The notes under the pieces: model-generated
What the model was told of the DNA's origin: nothing
The model's database searches: none
The model's input: only the letters and a program-made list of their open reading frames with translations
Shown here: in pieces, positions 34,700 through 42,240 of the stretch
Position numbering within the stretch: position 1 is the stretch's first letter
How the letters are laid out: every line of letters begins with the position of its first letter
Made by a program: the position numbers and the translations under genes
NCBI RefSeq assembly: GCF_012034175.1
Contig: NZ_JAATEJ010000017.1
Coordinates: 118,044 to 182,043 of the forward strand
Direction: 5' to 3'
Length of the DNA: 64,000 nucleotides
Source: Actinacidiphila epipremni
Lineage (GTDB): Bacteria; Actinomycetota; Actinomycetes; Streptomycetales; Streptomycetaceae

Positions 34700-35680
34700 T
34701 CAGCCCCTGGTCTCCAGGACGTCGCCCACCGACCGGCGCGGTGTCGCCCGCCCCTCGGGGCCGTAACCGAAGCGGACCAGCATCTGCACCCGCAGGTCGC
34801 CCTCGCGCGGATCGCGCAGCGCCCAGCGCAGCTCCGGCCATTCCACGGCCTGGCTGAAGAGGGACGCCCGCACCCCGCGGTCGGTGGCCACCAGCAGCGC
34901 CCGCTCCAGGGCCTGCCCGGCGCGCAGCCAGTCGGCGGGGGAGTCGCCCTTGGTCCCGAGGACCGCCACGGCCGGCCGCCGCTCGTACGCCTCCGGCGAC
35001 CGCGAGCCCAGCCCCAGGCCCGCGGTGAAGTCGCGCACCGGCACCCGCCCGGTGCTGTCCCGGGCGCCCAGCGCGGCGGTGGGGATCCCGTCGTCCGCCC
35101 CATCGTGCACCCACGCCCGGCTCTCCGCCTCCCGCCCGGGGTCGACATGGCCCTGGTACTCGCCCTCGGCGGTCAGGCCGAGGATCCGCTCGACCTCCGG
35201 CGCGCCGGGGAAGACCAGGACGGCGTCCTCGGCGGCCACCGCCGCCACGACGTCGTCGCGGATCGCGTACGGCACCGGCCGGCGGTCGAAGGGGAAGCGG
35301 CTGCTGTGCCGGTGCCACACCGCGTCGTACAGCTCCGCGGCCGGGTCGTGCGCCCCGTCCCCGCGCGGCCCGGCGAGCCGTACCGAGGCCAGGCAGCCCG
35401 GCTCGGCGGGCCTGGGCAGCAGATGCACCACCGGCTCCCAGCCGAAGTGCGCCACCGCGACCCGCAGGTTGAACAGCGCCGCGCCCGCCGAGATGTGGAC
35501 GGCCCGGTCGTCGGGGTCGGTGTGGCGCAGCGCCCGCTCCGGGGCGGCGTGGACCTCGACCGTCTCGGTGACCGGGTCCAGCCGGAACCGCCACGGCTGC
35601 GTGTTGTGGATCGAGGGCGCGGCCACCGCCGCGGAGATCAGCTTCTCCAGGGTCGCGCCGTCCAGCGCCGTCGTCGTCAT
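34700..35680 (-). CDS. Acg-like nitroreductase-family flavoprotein
   Basis: The 326-residue protein opens MTTTALDGATLEKLISAAVAAPSIHNTQPWRF, the N-terminal FMN-site pattern of the nitroreductase fold, and continues with ISAGAALFNLRVAVAHFGWEPVV and SRFPFDRRPVP. It is a tandem, Acg-type member, as in Rv2032 (acg) of the mycobacterial DosR regulon; these bind FMN but may lack activity because a lid covers the site. ATG at 35680 has GGAGG 6 bases upstream. A perfect-type DevR palindrome lies exactly 91 bases upstream, the same distance as for the stress protein at 31679. Confidence 0.88.
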   Translation of the reverse strand: MTTTALDGATLEKLISAAVAAPSIHNTQPWRFRLDPVTETVEVHAAPERALRHTDPDDRAVHISAGAALFNLRVAVAHFGWEPVVHLLPRPAEPGCLASVRLAGPRGDGAHDPAAELYDAVWHRHSSRFPFDRRPVPYAIRDDVVAAVAAEDAVLVFPGAPEVERILGLTAEGEYQGHVDPGREAESRAWVHDGADDGIPTAALGARDSTGRVPVRDFTAGLGLGSRSPEAYERRPAVAVLGTKGDSPADWLRAGQALERALLVATDRGVRASLFSQAVEWPELRWALRDPREGDLRVQMLVRFGYGPEGRATPRRSVGDVLETRG

Positions 35681-35770
35681 GGCCGCCTCCTTCGCTCGCC
35701 GCCAGGCGTCCCACTTCCAGGGTCGCATCGCGGGCGAGCCGGTGCGCGGGGCCACAGGTCACCGGTCGAG

Positions 35771-35784
35771 GGGCCGAACGGCCC
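35771..35784 (-). promoter_or_regulatory. DevR-type palindrome, copy 5
   Basis: GGGCCGAACGGCCC, identical to copy 3, 91 bases upstream of the nitroreductase start. TGGAAG (complement of 35714-35719) follows after 51 bases. Confidence 0.6.
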
Positions 35785-35838
35785 GCGTTACGGGCCCCCG
35801 GCGCGGCCCGGCAAGTCACCGCGCACGGTCCGCGGGCA

Positions 35839-35886
35839 CGGTACGGGGGCGCCCGCGGGCCGGTACCCGCGGACGCCCCCGTACCG
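35839..35886 (-). terminator. Long hairpin terminator after the DevR-like gene
   Basis: A 21-bp stem with one mismatch (35839-35859 with 35866-35886) and a 6-base loop lies 12 bases past the response-regulator stop. Confidence 0.85.
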
Positions 35887-35898
35887 CCGCACAGCCGG

Positions 35899-36600
35899 TC
35901 AGCGGTGGCCGGGCCCCTCCTCGGCGGCGCCGCCCTGCGTGGCGATGACAGCCGCCTGCACCCGCCGCTCCACGCCGAGCTTGCCCAGCAGCCGGGAGAC
36001 GTTGTTCTTGACGGTCTTCTCCGACAGGTACAGCCGCTCGCCGATCTGGCGGTTGGTCAGCCCCTCGCCGATCAGCCCCAGGATCTCCCGCTCCCGCGGC
36101 GACAGCGCGGACAGCGCCTGCTGCTCCGGTCCCGCCGACCGCTCGCCGCCGCCGCGCAGGGTGCTCATCAGGCGCGCGGTCGTGGCCGGGTCGAGCAGCG
36201 ACTGGCCGGTGGCGACGGTACGCACGGCGGTCACCAGGTCGGAGCCCTTGATCTGCTTCAGCACATAGCCGGCGGCACCCGCCATGATCGCGTCCAGCAG
36301 CGCGTCGTCGTCGTCGAACGACGTCAGCATCAGGCACGCCAGGTCCGGCATCGCCGAGCGCAGCTCACGGCAGACCGTGATGCCGTCGCCGTCCGGCAGC
36401 CGCACGTCCAGCACCGCGACGTCCGGGCGCAGGGCCGGGCCGCGGGCCAGCGCGTGGTCGGCGGTGCCCGCCTCGCCGACGACCTCGATGTCGGGCTCGC
36501 CGTCCAGCAGGTCGTGCACCCCCCGCCGGACGACCTCGTGGTCGTCGAGCAGGAACACCCGGATCGGCGACTGCGCGGAGAATTCCCGTGGCCGGCCCAT
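35899..36600 (-). CDS. DevR/DosR-like response regulator (NarL family)
   Basis: The 233-residue protein has a receiver domain (IRVFLLDDHEVVRRGVHDLL, phosphoacceptor Asp65 in VLDVRLPDGDG, conserved Lys in AGYVLKQIKG). It also has a LuxR/NarL helix-turn-helix (LSPREREILGLIGEGLTNRQIGERLYLSEKTVKNNVSRLLGKLGVERR, split over residues ~165-213). The recognition-helix segment EKTVKN-VSRLL-KLG-ERR matches mycobacterial DevR closely. It is the likely cognate regulator of the nearby two-GAF kinase and controller of the stress genes. ATG at 36600 is preferred over an upstream start because GGAGGAG lies 8 bases before it. Confidence 0.93.
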   Translation of the reverse strand: MGRPREFSAQSPIRVFLLDDHEVVRRGVHDLLDGEPDIEVVGEAGTADHALARGPALRPDVAVLDVRLPDGDGITVCRELRSAMPDLACLMLTSFDDDDALLDAIMAGAAGYVLKQIKGSDLVTAVRTVATGQSLLDPATTARLMSTLRGGGERSAGPEQQALSALSPREREILGLIGEGLTNRQIGERLYLSEKTVKNNVSRLLGKLGVERRVQAAVIATQGGAAEEGPGHR

Positions 36601-36685
36601 TGTCGCTTCTCCTCCACCTGACGTACGGGCGGCCGTACCAGCCGCCTCCGCTCCGATCATCGCCTCCGCGGCCCGGCGGGCACCA

Positions 36686-36699
36686 GGGCCGAACGGACC
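36686..36699 (-). promoter_or_regulatory. DevR-type palindrome, copy 6
   Basis: GGGCCGAACGGACC lies 86 bases upstream of the DevR-like start, in the divergent region shared with the stress protein gene at 36852; it may give autoregulation. Confidence 0.5.
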
Positions 36700-36744
36700 T
36701 CATCGCGGCCCTCGTCGCACACGGCCCCCGTGCCGGGGCGGCCC

Positions 36745-36758
36745 GGGCCCTTCGGCCC
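36745..36758 (+). promoter_or_regulatory. DevR-type palindrome, copy 7
   Basis: GGGCCCTTCGGCCC, 94 bases before the stress protein start at 36852. TGGAAG follows after 50 bases (36809-36814). Confidence 0.5.
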
Positions 36759-36851
36759 GGGCGGTGTCCCGGACGGCCCTGGCCGGCCGGCGCCCGGCAG
36801 GCGCACGCTGGAAGGGACCGAGCAACCAAGCGCCGGGAGGCGGGTGCGCTC

Positions 36852-37700
36852 ATGAACAAGCCACTGACCGTCGGCGTCGACGGATCCGACGCCAGCCTGC
36901 GGGCCCTGGACTGGGCCGTCGCCGAGGCCGCGCGGCAGGACCTGCCGCTGCGCGTGCTGCACGCGTCGCTGTGGGACCAGTACGCCCTGCCGCCCCCCGG
37001 GCTCGGCACGAGCCGCGGCGCGCACCGGGTGCTGGCCGAGAACATCGTGGGGTCGGCCCGCGAGCGGGTGGCCCGGCTGGGCCCGGCCGTGCCGTGCACC
37101 GCGGAGGCCGTCACCGACGACGCCGTCGGCGCGCTGCTGCGGGCGGCGCCCGAGGCGTACGCGCTCGTCGTCGGCAACCGCGGGCGCGGCGAGCTCACCG
37201 ACATGCTGCTGGGCTCCACCGGCCTGACGGTGGCCGGCCAGGCGCCCTGCCCGGTCGTCGTGGTCCGCGGCGGCGACGCCAACGTCGCCGGGGAGTACGG
37301 CCGGGTCACCCTGGGCGTCGGCGGTAAGGGCGAGTCGGCCGCCGCGGTCCGGTTCGCCTTCCGTACGGCGCAGGCGCGCGGCGCCGGGCTCGACGCCCTG
37401 CACGCCTGGCGCACCCCCGACGGGGACGCCGACCGGGAGGCCGGCCAGGAGGAGGCCGGGCGGACCCTCGACGAGGCGCTGGATGACGCGCGCCGCGGCC
37501 ACCCGCGGGTCACCGTGCGCACCGGCACCGTCGAGGCCAAGGCCAGGACGCCGCTGCTGGAGGCGTCGGCGTCCAGCGACCTGCTGGTGGTGGGCGCGCA
37601 CCGCCGCGACGGCGCGATCGGCCTGCACCTCGGGCCGGTCAGCCACGCCCTGCTGCACCATGCGGCCTGCCCGGTCGCGGTCGTGCCCGACGAGACCTGA
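36852..37700 (+). CDS. Tandem-domain universal stress protein
   Basis: The 282-residue protein has MNKPLTVGVDGSDASLRALDWAVAEA and GNRGRGELTDMLLGSTGLTVAGQAPCPVVVV in domain one, and VTLGVGGKGESAAAVRFAF plus VGAHRRDGAIGLHLGPVSHALLHHAACPVAVVP in domain two. The first domain retains the nucleotide-binding glycines. GGGAGG precedes the ATG by about 10 bases. It is divergent from the DevR-like gene, with two palindromes in between, and is the fourth such protein in the region. Confidence 0.92.
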   Translation: MNKPLTVGVDGSDASLRALDWAVAEAARQDLPLRVLHASLWDQYALPPPGLGTSRGAHRVLAENIVGSARERVARLGPAVPCTAEAVTDDAVGALLRAAPEAYALVVGNRGRGELTDMLLGSTGLTVAGQAPCPVVVVRGGDANVAGEYGRVTLGVGGKGESAAAVRFAFRTAQARGAGLDALHAWRTPDGDADREAGQEEAGRTLDEALDDARRGHPRVTVRTGTVEAKARTPLLEASASSDLLVVGAHRRDGAIGLHLGPVSHALLHHAACPVAVVPDET

Positions 37701-37717
37701 CCCGTCCGTACGCCCAC

Positions 37718-37746
37718 CGGCCCCCGGCCCGCCCGGCCGGGGGCCG
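37718..37746. terminator. Bidirectional terminator between stress protein and crcB genes
   Basis: A perfect 12-bp stem (37718-37729 with 37735-37746, loop CGCCC) sits between convergent stops at 37700 and 37755. Confidence 0.8.
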
Positions 37747-37754
37747 GGGCCCCG

Positions 37755-38123
37755 TCAGCCCCAGAGCGCCTGGGCGAAGGCGGTGCCGGCGAAGGCCGCG
37801 CCGAGGCCGGCGACGATGCTGCCGACGACGTTGGCGGCGGCGAAGAACCCGGCGCCGTCCTCGGCGAGCCGCAGCGTCTCGTAGGAGAAGGTCGAATACG
37901 TCGTCAAGGCCCCGCACAGCCCGGTGCCCAGCAGCAGTTGGACGTGCGCGGACGGGCCGGCCGCCGACCCGGTGACCAGGCCCAGGACGAAGCAGCCCAC
38001 GACGTTGACGGTGAAGGTGCCCCACGGGAAGACCGTGTCGTGCCGGGACTGCACGGCCCGGTCGGTCAGGTACCGCATCGGGGCGCCGACCATGGCGCCG
38101 GCGACGACCAGCAGCCAGTTCAC
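37755..38123 (-). CDS. crcB: Fluoride exporter CrcB/Fluc, subunit 1
   Basis: The 122-residue, four-helix membrane protein shows GAMVGAPMRYLTDRAV, NVVGCFVLGLVTG and the channel motif GLCGALTTYSTFSYET. Fluc proteins form dual-topology fluoride channels; when two paralogues are adjacent they usually form a heterodimer of opposite topology. GTG at 38123 overlaps the DUF190 stop by 4 bp (GTGA). It is the last gene of a crcB-DUF190-crcB operon. Confidence 0.92.
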   Translation of the reverse strand: MNWLLVVAGAMVGAPMRYLTDRAVQSRHDTVFPWGTFTVNVVGCFVLGLVTGSAAGPSAHVQLLLGTGLCGALTTYSTFSYETLRLAEDGAGFFAAANVVGSIVAGLGAAFAGTAFAQALWG

Positions 38124-38467
38124 CGGGCGCCCTCCCCGTCCGCGTCGTAGCGGATCACCTCGACCCGGTCGAGCGTCACCATCCCGGCCCCGGGCAGCTC
38201 GTCGAGCTGCGGCAGGAAGGCGCGGACGCGCTCCTCGCTGTCGACCACGACGACCGCGACCGGCAGGTCCTCGCTGAGCGAGAGCAGCCGGGTGGTGTGG
38301 ATGAGGGACGAGGCCCCGTAGCCCTCGCAGCCGCGGAAGACCGACGCGCCGGCCAGGCCCGCCGCGTGCGCCCGGTGCACGATCTCGGTGAACACCGGCT
38401 TGTGGTGCCACATGTCGTTCTCGCTGACGTAGACCGTCAGCCGGAGCGCGGTGCCGGTCGTTTTCAT
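38120..38467 (-). CDS. DUF190 family protein
   Basis: The 115-residue protein (ALRLTVYVSENDMWHHKPVFTEIVHRAHAAGLAGASVFRGCEGYG) is a DUF190 member, a ferredoxin-like fold resembling PII-type trimers. DUF190 genes commonly sit beside crcB, which suggests a regulatory partner for the channel, although the mechanism is not established. It overlaps the genes on both sides by 4 bp. Confidence 0.9.
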   Translation of the reverse strand: MKTTGTALRLTVYVSENDMWHHKPVFTEIVHRAHAAGLAGASVFRGCEGYGASSLIHTTRLLSLSEDLPVAVVVVDSEERVRAFLPQLDELPGAGMVTLDRVEVIRYDADGEGAR

Positions 38468-38997
38468 CGCTGCCTCCCTGTGGCGACCCGGGCGACCAGC
38501 CGGCGGGTCAGGTTCGCCGCCGCCCACACGGCCGCGAGCGCGGTCACCGCCGTGGCGGCGAGGTAGGTCAGGCCGAGGCCCGGGTGCCCGGTGTCGGCCA
38601 GCTTGCGTATGTCCACCGTGTAGGTGGAGAAGGTCGTGAAGCCGCCGAGCACACCGGTACCGAAGAACGGCCGGACCAGCCGGTGGGCCGCCCACAGGTC
38701 GGTGATGACGACCATGAACACCCCGATGACCGCGCAGCCGGCCGCGTTGACGACGAAGGTGGTGGCCGGGAAGGTCCCGGCGGCCGTCGGCCACAGCAGG
38801 CCGGCCCCGTAGCGGGCCATGGCGCCGAGCGCGCCGCCCACCGACACCACCGCGACCACCGGCCACTGCGCACGCAGCTGCTCGCGGCGCTGTGCCGGGA
38901 TGTGCAGGTCGATGTCGGGGTCGACCGGTTCCGCCGACGCCGCCGGCTCGACCGGCTCGGCCGGTTCGTTCGCCGCGCGGGCGCGGGTCTCTCCCAA
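38464..38997 (-). CDS. crcB: Fluoride exporter CrcB/Fluc, subunit 2
   Basis: The four-helix Fluc core starts at about residue 45 (WPVVAVVSVGGALGAMARYGAGLLW) and includes NAAGCAVIGVFMVV and GVLGGFTTFSTYTVDIRKL. Unlike its partner it has a ~45-residue acidic/Pro-rich N-terminal tail (AANEPAEPVEPAASAEPVDPD). The start is uncertain: TTG at 38997 has GGGAGG 5 bases upstream and gives 177 residues, whereas ATG at 39033 lacks a good ribosome site. First gene of the fluoride operon. Confidence 0.88.
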   Translation of the reverse strand: MGETRARAANEPAEPVEPAASAEPVDPDIDLHIPAQRREQLRAQWPVVAVVSVGGALGAMARYGAGLLWPTAAGTFPATTFVVNAAGCAVIGVFMVVITDLWAAHRLVRPFFGTGVLGGFTTFSTYTVDIRKLADTGHPGLGLTYLAATAVTALAAVWAAANLTRRLVARVATGRQR

Positions 38998-39004
38998 GAC
39001 GTCC

Positions 39005-39070
39005 TCCCTACTCGCCGGAAGTCCCCCGCCCATGCCGGACGGACGAGGGATGCGTAGCCGCAAGTAGGGA
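39005..39070 (-). promoter_or_regulatory. Leader hairpin occluding the crcB ribosome site
   Basis: TCCCTACT (39005-39012) and AGTAGGGA (39063-39070) are exact complements 50 bases apart. In the mRNA the downstream arm contains the GUAGGGA that includes part of the GGGAGG ribosome site for the TTG start at 38997, so pairing would hide it. I do not see the canonical fluoride-riboswitch (crcB motif) sequence. Confidence 0.4.
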
Positions 39071-39230
39071 CCGTTGGCAGCCGCCAGGCCGCGGTTCGGG
39101 TACGGCGGGCCCCACCGCCGCGCGGCCGGGCTTTCGCCGACCGCAGGTCTCCCACGATACAGGTGCGCCGGTACGGCCGCCGGGCGGGGGAGTCGAGCCG
39201 GGCGCTTCCCGGGGCGACGTTGTCAACAAC

Positions 39231-39249
39231 TTTGGTGAGGCATACCTTA
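39231..39249 (+). promoter_or_regulatory. Iron box (DmdR/IdeR-type operator)
   Basis: TTTGGTGAGGCATACCTTA matches 14 of 19 bases of the actinobacterial iron box TTAGGTTAGGCTCACCTAA. It lies 112 bases upstream of the siderophore-interacting protein gene and predicts repression by iron. Confidence 0.7.
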
Positions 39250-39360
39250 CTTGCGGCAAGGATGCCGTCCCCGTCCCTGTTCCGCCCGTCCCCGATCCAT
39301 CCCGCCCCTGTTCCGCCCGTCGCCGTCCGCCGGCGGGCGCCCGCTCGCGAGGAGTACCGC

Positions 39361-40272
39361 ATGCCGTCCATCCAGGAGGAGTTGCGCCTGCGCACCCGCC
39401 GGACCCGCCCGCTGGTCCGGGTCCGCACCGCGGAGGTCGTGTCGGCCACCGAGCTGACCCGGCGGATCCGCCGGGTGGTGGTGGGCGGCGCGGACCTGCG
39501 CGGCCTGGAGGAGGACGCGCTGCCCGCAGACGCCTGGAAGTTCCTGCTGCCGCCGCCGGGCCGGCGCCGGGTCGACCTGCCCCGCACCGGCGACGACGGG
39601 ATGCCCGGCTACGCGCCCGGCGCCGTACCGCCGGTGCTGCGCGCCCTCACCGTACGGGCGTACGACCCGGCCGCCGCCGAGCTCACCGTGGACGTCCTGC
39701 TGCACGGCGACACCCCGGCGAGCGCATGGGCCCGCCGCGCCCAGCCGGGTGACACGGTGGGGCTCGCCGGACCGCGGCACGAGTTCTTCGCCTCGCCCGA
39801 GGCGGACTGGCACCTGCTGGCCGGCGACCTGGCGGCGCTGCCGGCGATCGCAGCGATCCTGGAGTCGCTGCCGGACCGCACGCGGGTCCTGGCGCTGCTG
39901 GAGGTGGAGGACGAGGGCGACCACATCGACCTCGCCGCACCGGCCGGCGCCGAGGTGGTGTGGCTGCACCGGCACGGCGCCTCCGCCGCCGCCAACGGCC
40001 TGCTGGACAAGGCGGTCCGGGAGATCGACCGCCCGTTCGCCGCCGCGCAGGCGTGGATCGGCGCGGAGGCCGGCGCGGTCCGCGCGGTACGCCGCCACCT
40101 GCTGGACGAATGGGGCCTGCCGCGACCGCAGGTGCACGCCGCCGCGTACTGGAAGCAGTCGCTCACCAGCGACGAGCGCGACATCGAGGTGATCGCGGCC
40201 TACCAGGCGGCCGTCGCCGCCGGCGGCGACCCCGACGACCCGGCGCTGACCACCGACGCCGACCTCGCGTAA
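39361..40272 (+). CDS. Siderophore-interacting protein (FAD-dependent ferric-siderophore reductase)
   Basis: This 303-residue protein has the SIP-family FAD-binding barrel (VVSATELTRRIRRVVVGGADL, LRALTVRAYDPAAAELTVDVLLHG). The NADPH/SIP C-terminal domain has WLHRHGASAAANGLLDKAVRE, AWIGAEAGAVRAVRRHLLDEWG and AAYWKQSLTSDERD. The class reduces ferric siderophores in the cytoplasm to release Fe(II). An iron box upstream supports induction by iron starvation. No siderophore transporter is adjacent. ATG at 39361 follows GAGGAG. Confidence 0.92.
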   Translation: MPSIQEELRLRTRRTRPLVRVRTAEVVSATELTRRIRRVVVGGADLRGLEEDALPADAWKFLLPPPGRRRVDLPRTGDDGMPGYAPGAVPPVLRALTVRAYDPAAAELTVDVLLHGDTPASAWARRAQPGDTVGLAGPRHEFFASPEADWHLLAGDLAALPAIAAILESLPDRTRVLALLEVEDEGDHIDLAAPAGAEVVWLHRHGASAAANGLLDKAVREIDRPFAAAQAWIGAEAGAVRAVRRHLLDEWGLPRPQVHAAAYWKQSLTSDERDIEVIAAYQAAVAAGGDPDDPALTTDADLA

Positions 40273-40285
40273 CGGCGCCTCGCCG

Positions 40286-40311
40286 CGGCGGGCGGCCCCC
40301 AGCGCCCGCCG
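40286..40311. terminator. Hairpin between convergent SIP and ctaD genes
   Basis: CGGCGGGC (40286-40293) pairs with GCCCGCCG (40304-40311), 10-base loop, within the 54-base gap between stops. Confidence 0.6.
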
Positions 40312-40326
40312 TCCGCGGGGCCGGCC

Positions 40327-42072
40327 TCAGCGCTTCGGCTCGTCGCCCTCCCCGCCCTCGCCGGGGGTCGCCAGGCCCTTCCCCGGCTCGAAGGCATCCC
40401 GCCGACCGCCGTGCTGGGAGCCCTCCAGCGTCGTGACCGCCGGGTGGTGCAGGTCGAACGCCGGGGACTCGGAGCGGATCCGCGGCATGGTGAGGAAGTT
40501 GTGCCGCGGCGCAGGGCACGGCGTCGCCCACTCCAGGGACCGGCCGTAGCCCCACGGGTCGTCCACCTCGACCTTCTTGCCGTACTTCGCGGTCTTCCAG
40601 ACGTTGTAGAGGAACGGCAGCGTGGACAGGCCCAGCAGGAAGGAGCCGATGGACGACACCGTGTTGAGGGTCGTGTAGCCGTCGGCGGCCAGGTAGTCGG
40701 CGTAGCGGCGCGGCATGCCCTCGGCGCCCAGCCAGTGCTGGACCAGGAAGGTGGTGTGGAAGCCGACGAAGAGCGTCCAGAAGTGGATCTTGCCGAGCCG
40801 CTCGTCGAGCATCTTGCCGGTCATCTTCGGCCACCAGAAGTAGAAGCCGGCGAAGGTCGCGAACACGATCGTGCCGAACAGCACGTAGTGGAAGTGGGCG
40901 ACAACGAAGTAGGAGTCGGTGACATGGAAGTCCAGCGGCGGCGCGGCCAGGATGACACCGGTCAGGCCGCCGAACAGGAAGGTGACCAGGAAGCCGATCG
41001 ACCACAGCATCGGCGTCTCGAACGACAGCGAGCCGTGCCACATCGTGCCGATCCAGTTGAAGAACTTCACGCCGGTCGGCACCGCGATCAGGAACGTCAT
41101 GAAGGAGAAGAACGGCAGCAGCACCATGCCGGTGGCGAACATGTGGTGCGCCCACACGGTCACCGACAGGCCCGCGATGGCGATGGTCGCGCCCACCAGG
41201 CCGACGTAGCCGAAGATCGGCTTGCGGGAGAAGACCGGCAGGATCTCGGTCACCACCCCGAAGAACGGCAGCGCCACGATGTAGACCTCGGGGTGGCCGA
41301 AGAACCAGAACAGGTGCTGCCACAGGATCGACCCGCCGTTGGCCGGGTCGAAGACATGCGCGCCGAACCGCCGGTCGGCCTCCAGGCACAGCAGCGCCGC
41401 GGCCAGGACCGGGAAGGCCAGCAGCACCAGCACCGAGGTCAGCAGGATGTTCCACACGAAGATCGGCATCCGGAACATCGTCATGCCGGGGGCGCGCATG
41501 CAGATGATGGTGGCGATGAAGTTGACCGCGCCGAGGATGGTGCCGAAACCGGCCAGCGCCAGGCCCATGACCCACATGTCGGCGCCGATGCTGGGCGTGT
41601 GGATCTGGGCGTTGAGCGGCGCGTACGCCGTCCACCCGAAGTCGGCGCCGCCCTCGGGCGTCAGGAAGCTGCCGGCCACGATGAGGCCGCCGAGCAGGAA
41701 CAGCCAGTACGAGAACATGTTCAGCCGCGGGAAGGCCACGTCCGGTGCCCCGATCTGCAGCGGCATCACGGCGTTGGCGAACCCGGCGAAGGTCGGGGTG
41801 GCGAACAGCAGCAGCATCACCGTGCCGTGCATGGTGAACAGCTGGTTGTACTGCTCGTTGGACAGGAACTGCAGGCCGGGCCGGGCCAGTTCGGCCCGCA
41901 TCAGCAGTGCGAGCACACCGGCGAAGAGGAAGAAGCCGAACGACGTGATCAGGTAGAGGTGCCCGATCTTCTTGTGGTCGGTCGTGCTCAGCCAGTCCGC
42001 CAGGATCTTCCCCGGCGACCGCTCCCGTACCGGCGTGCGAGCCCGTGCCGCCTCCTCGGTCCTGACCGCCAT
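40327..42072 (-). CDS. ctaD: Cytochrome c oxidase subunit I (orphan paralogue)
   Basis: The 581-residue, twelve-helix protein has haem and copper ligands in TMHGTVMLLLF, WFFGHPEVYIV, WAHHMFATGM and VVAHFHYVLFG, and the DHKKIGHLYLITS N-terminus. It is a complete aa3-type subunit I, but no subunit II, III or CtaF-like gene is nearby, so it is probably a second copy assembling with subunits encoded elsewhere. Its C-terminal ~60 residues form a hydrophilic tail. ATG at 42072 is in frame two codons after a GTG at 42078. A dyad sits just upstream. Context next to oxygen-related genes suggests a low-oxygen isoform (inference). Confidence 0.93.
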   Translation of the reverse strand: MAVRTEEAARARTPVRERSPGKILADWLSTTDHKKIGHLYLITSFGFFLFAGVLALLMRAELARPGLQFLSNEQYNQLFTMHGTVMLLLFATPTFAGFANAVMPLQIGAPDVAFPRLNMFSYWLFLLGGLIVAGSFLTPEGGADFGWTAYAPLNAQIHTPSIGADMWVMGLALAGFGTILGAVNFIATIICMRAPGMTMFRMPIFVWNILLTSVLVLLAFPVLAAALLCLEADRRFGAHVFDPANGGSILWQHLFWFFGHPEVYIVALPFFGVVTEILPVFSRKPIFGYVGLVGATIAIAGLSVTVWAHHMFATGMVLLPFFSFMTFLIAVPTGVKFFNWIGTMWHGSLSFETPMLWSIGFLVTFLFGGLTGVILAAPPLDFHVTDSYFVVAHFHYVLFGTIVFATFAGFYFWWPKMTGKMLDERLGKIHFWTLFVGFHTTFLVQHWLGAEGMPRRYADYLAADGYTTLNTVSSIGSFLLGLSTLPFLYNVWKTAKYGKKVEVDDPWGYGRSLEWATPCPAPRHNFLTMPRIRSESPAFDLHHPAVTTLEGSQHGGRRDAFEPGKGLATPGEGGEGDEPKR

Positions 42073-42090
42073 TCCCACACTCCACGATTC

Positions 42091-42107
42091 GCAGGGACAA
42101 ACCCTGC
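42091..42107 (-). promoter_or_regulatory. Dyad in the ctaD leader
   Basis: GCAGGG-ACAAA-CCCTGC, a 6-5-6 inverted repeat, lies 18 bases upstream of the ctaD start. It could be an operator or a short mRNA hairpin. On the coding strand it reads GGGTTTGTCCC, loosely like a DevR half-site pair. Confidence 0.4.
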
Positions 42108-42240
42108 CGGGGTGCCCCCGATCCGCGGCGGCAAACGCGCGGGCCGGGGGAGCGGGCCCGGATTCCACTCCTGGTCAGTAACCGTCCGATCCTCATGTCA
42201 TCGCAGGAAGCCGCCGTCCGGCGGCCCGCCCCCCGGCTGC

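Noticed and set aside
39005..39070. Canonical fluoride riboswitch before crcB
   Set aside because: The conserved crcB-motif sequence blocks are not visible by eye; only a ribosome-site hairpin can be supported.
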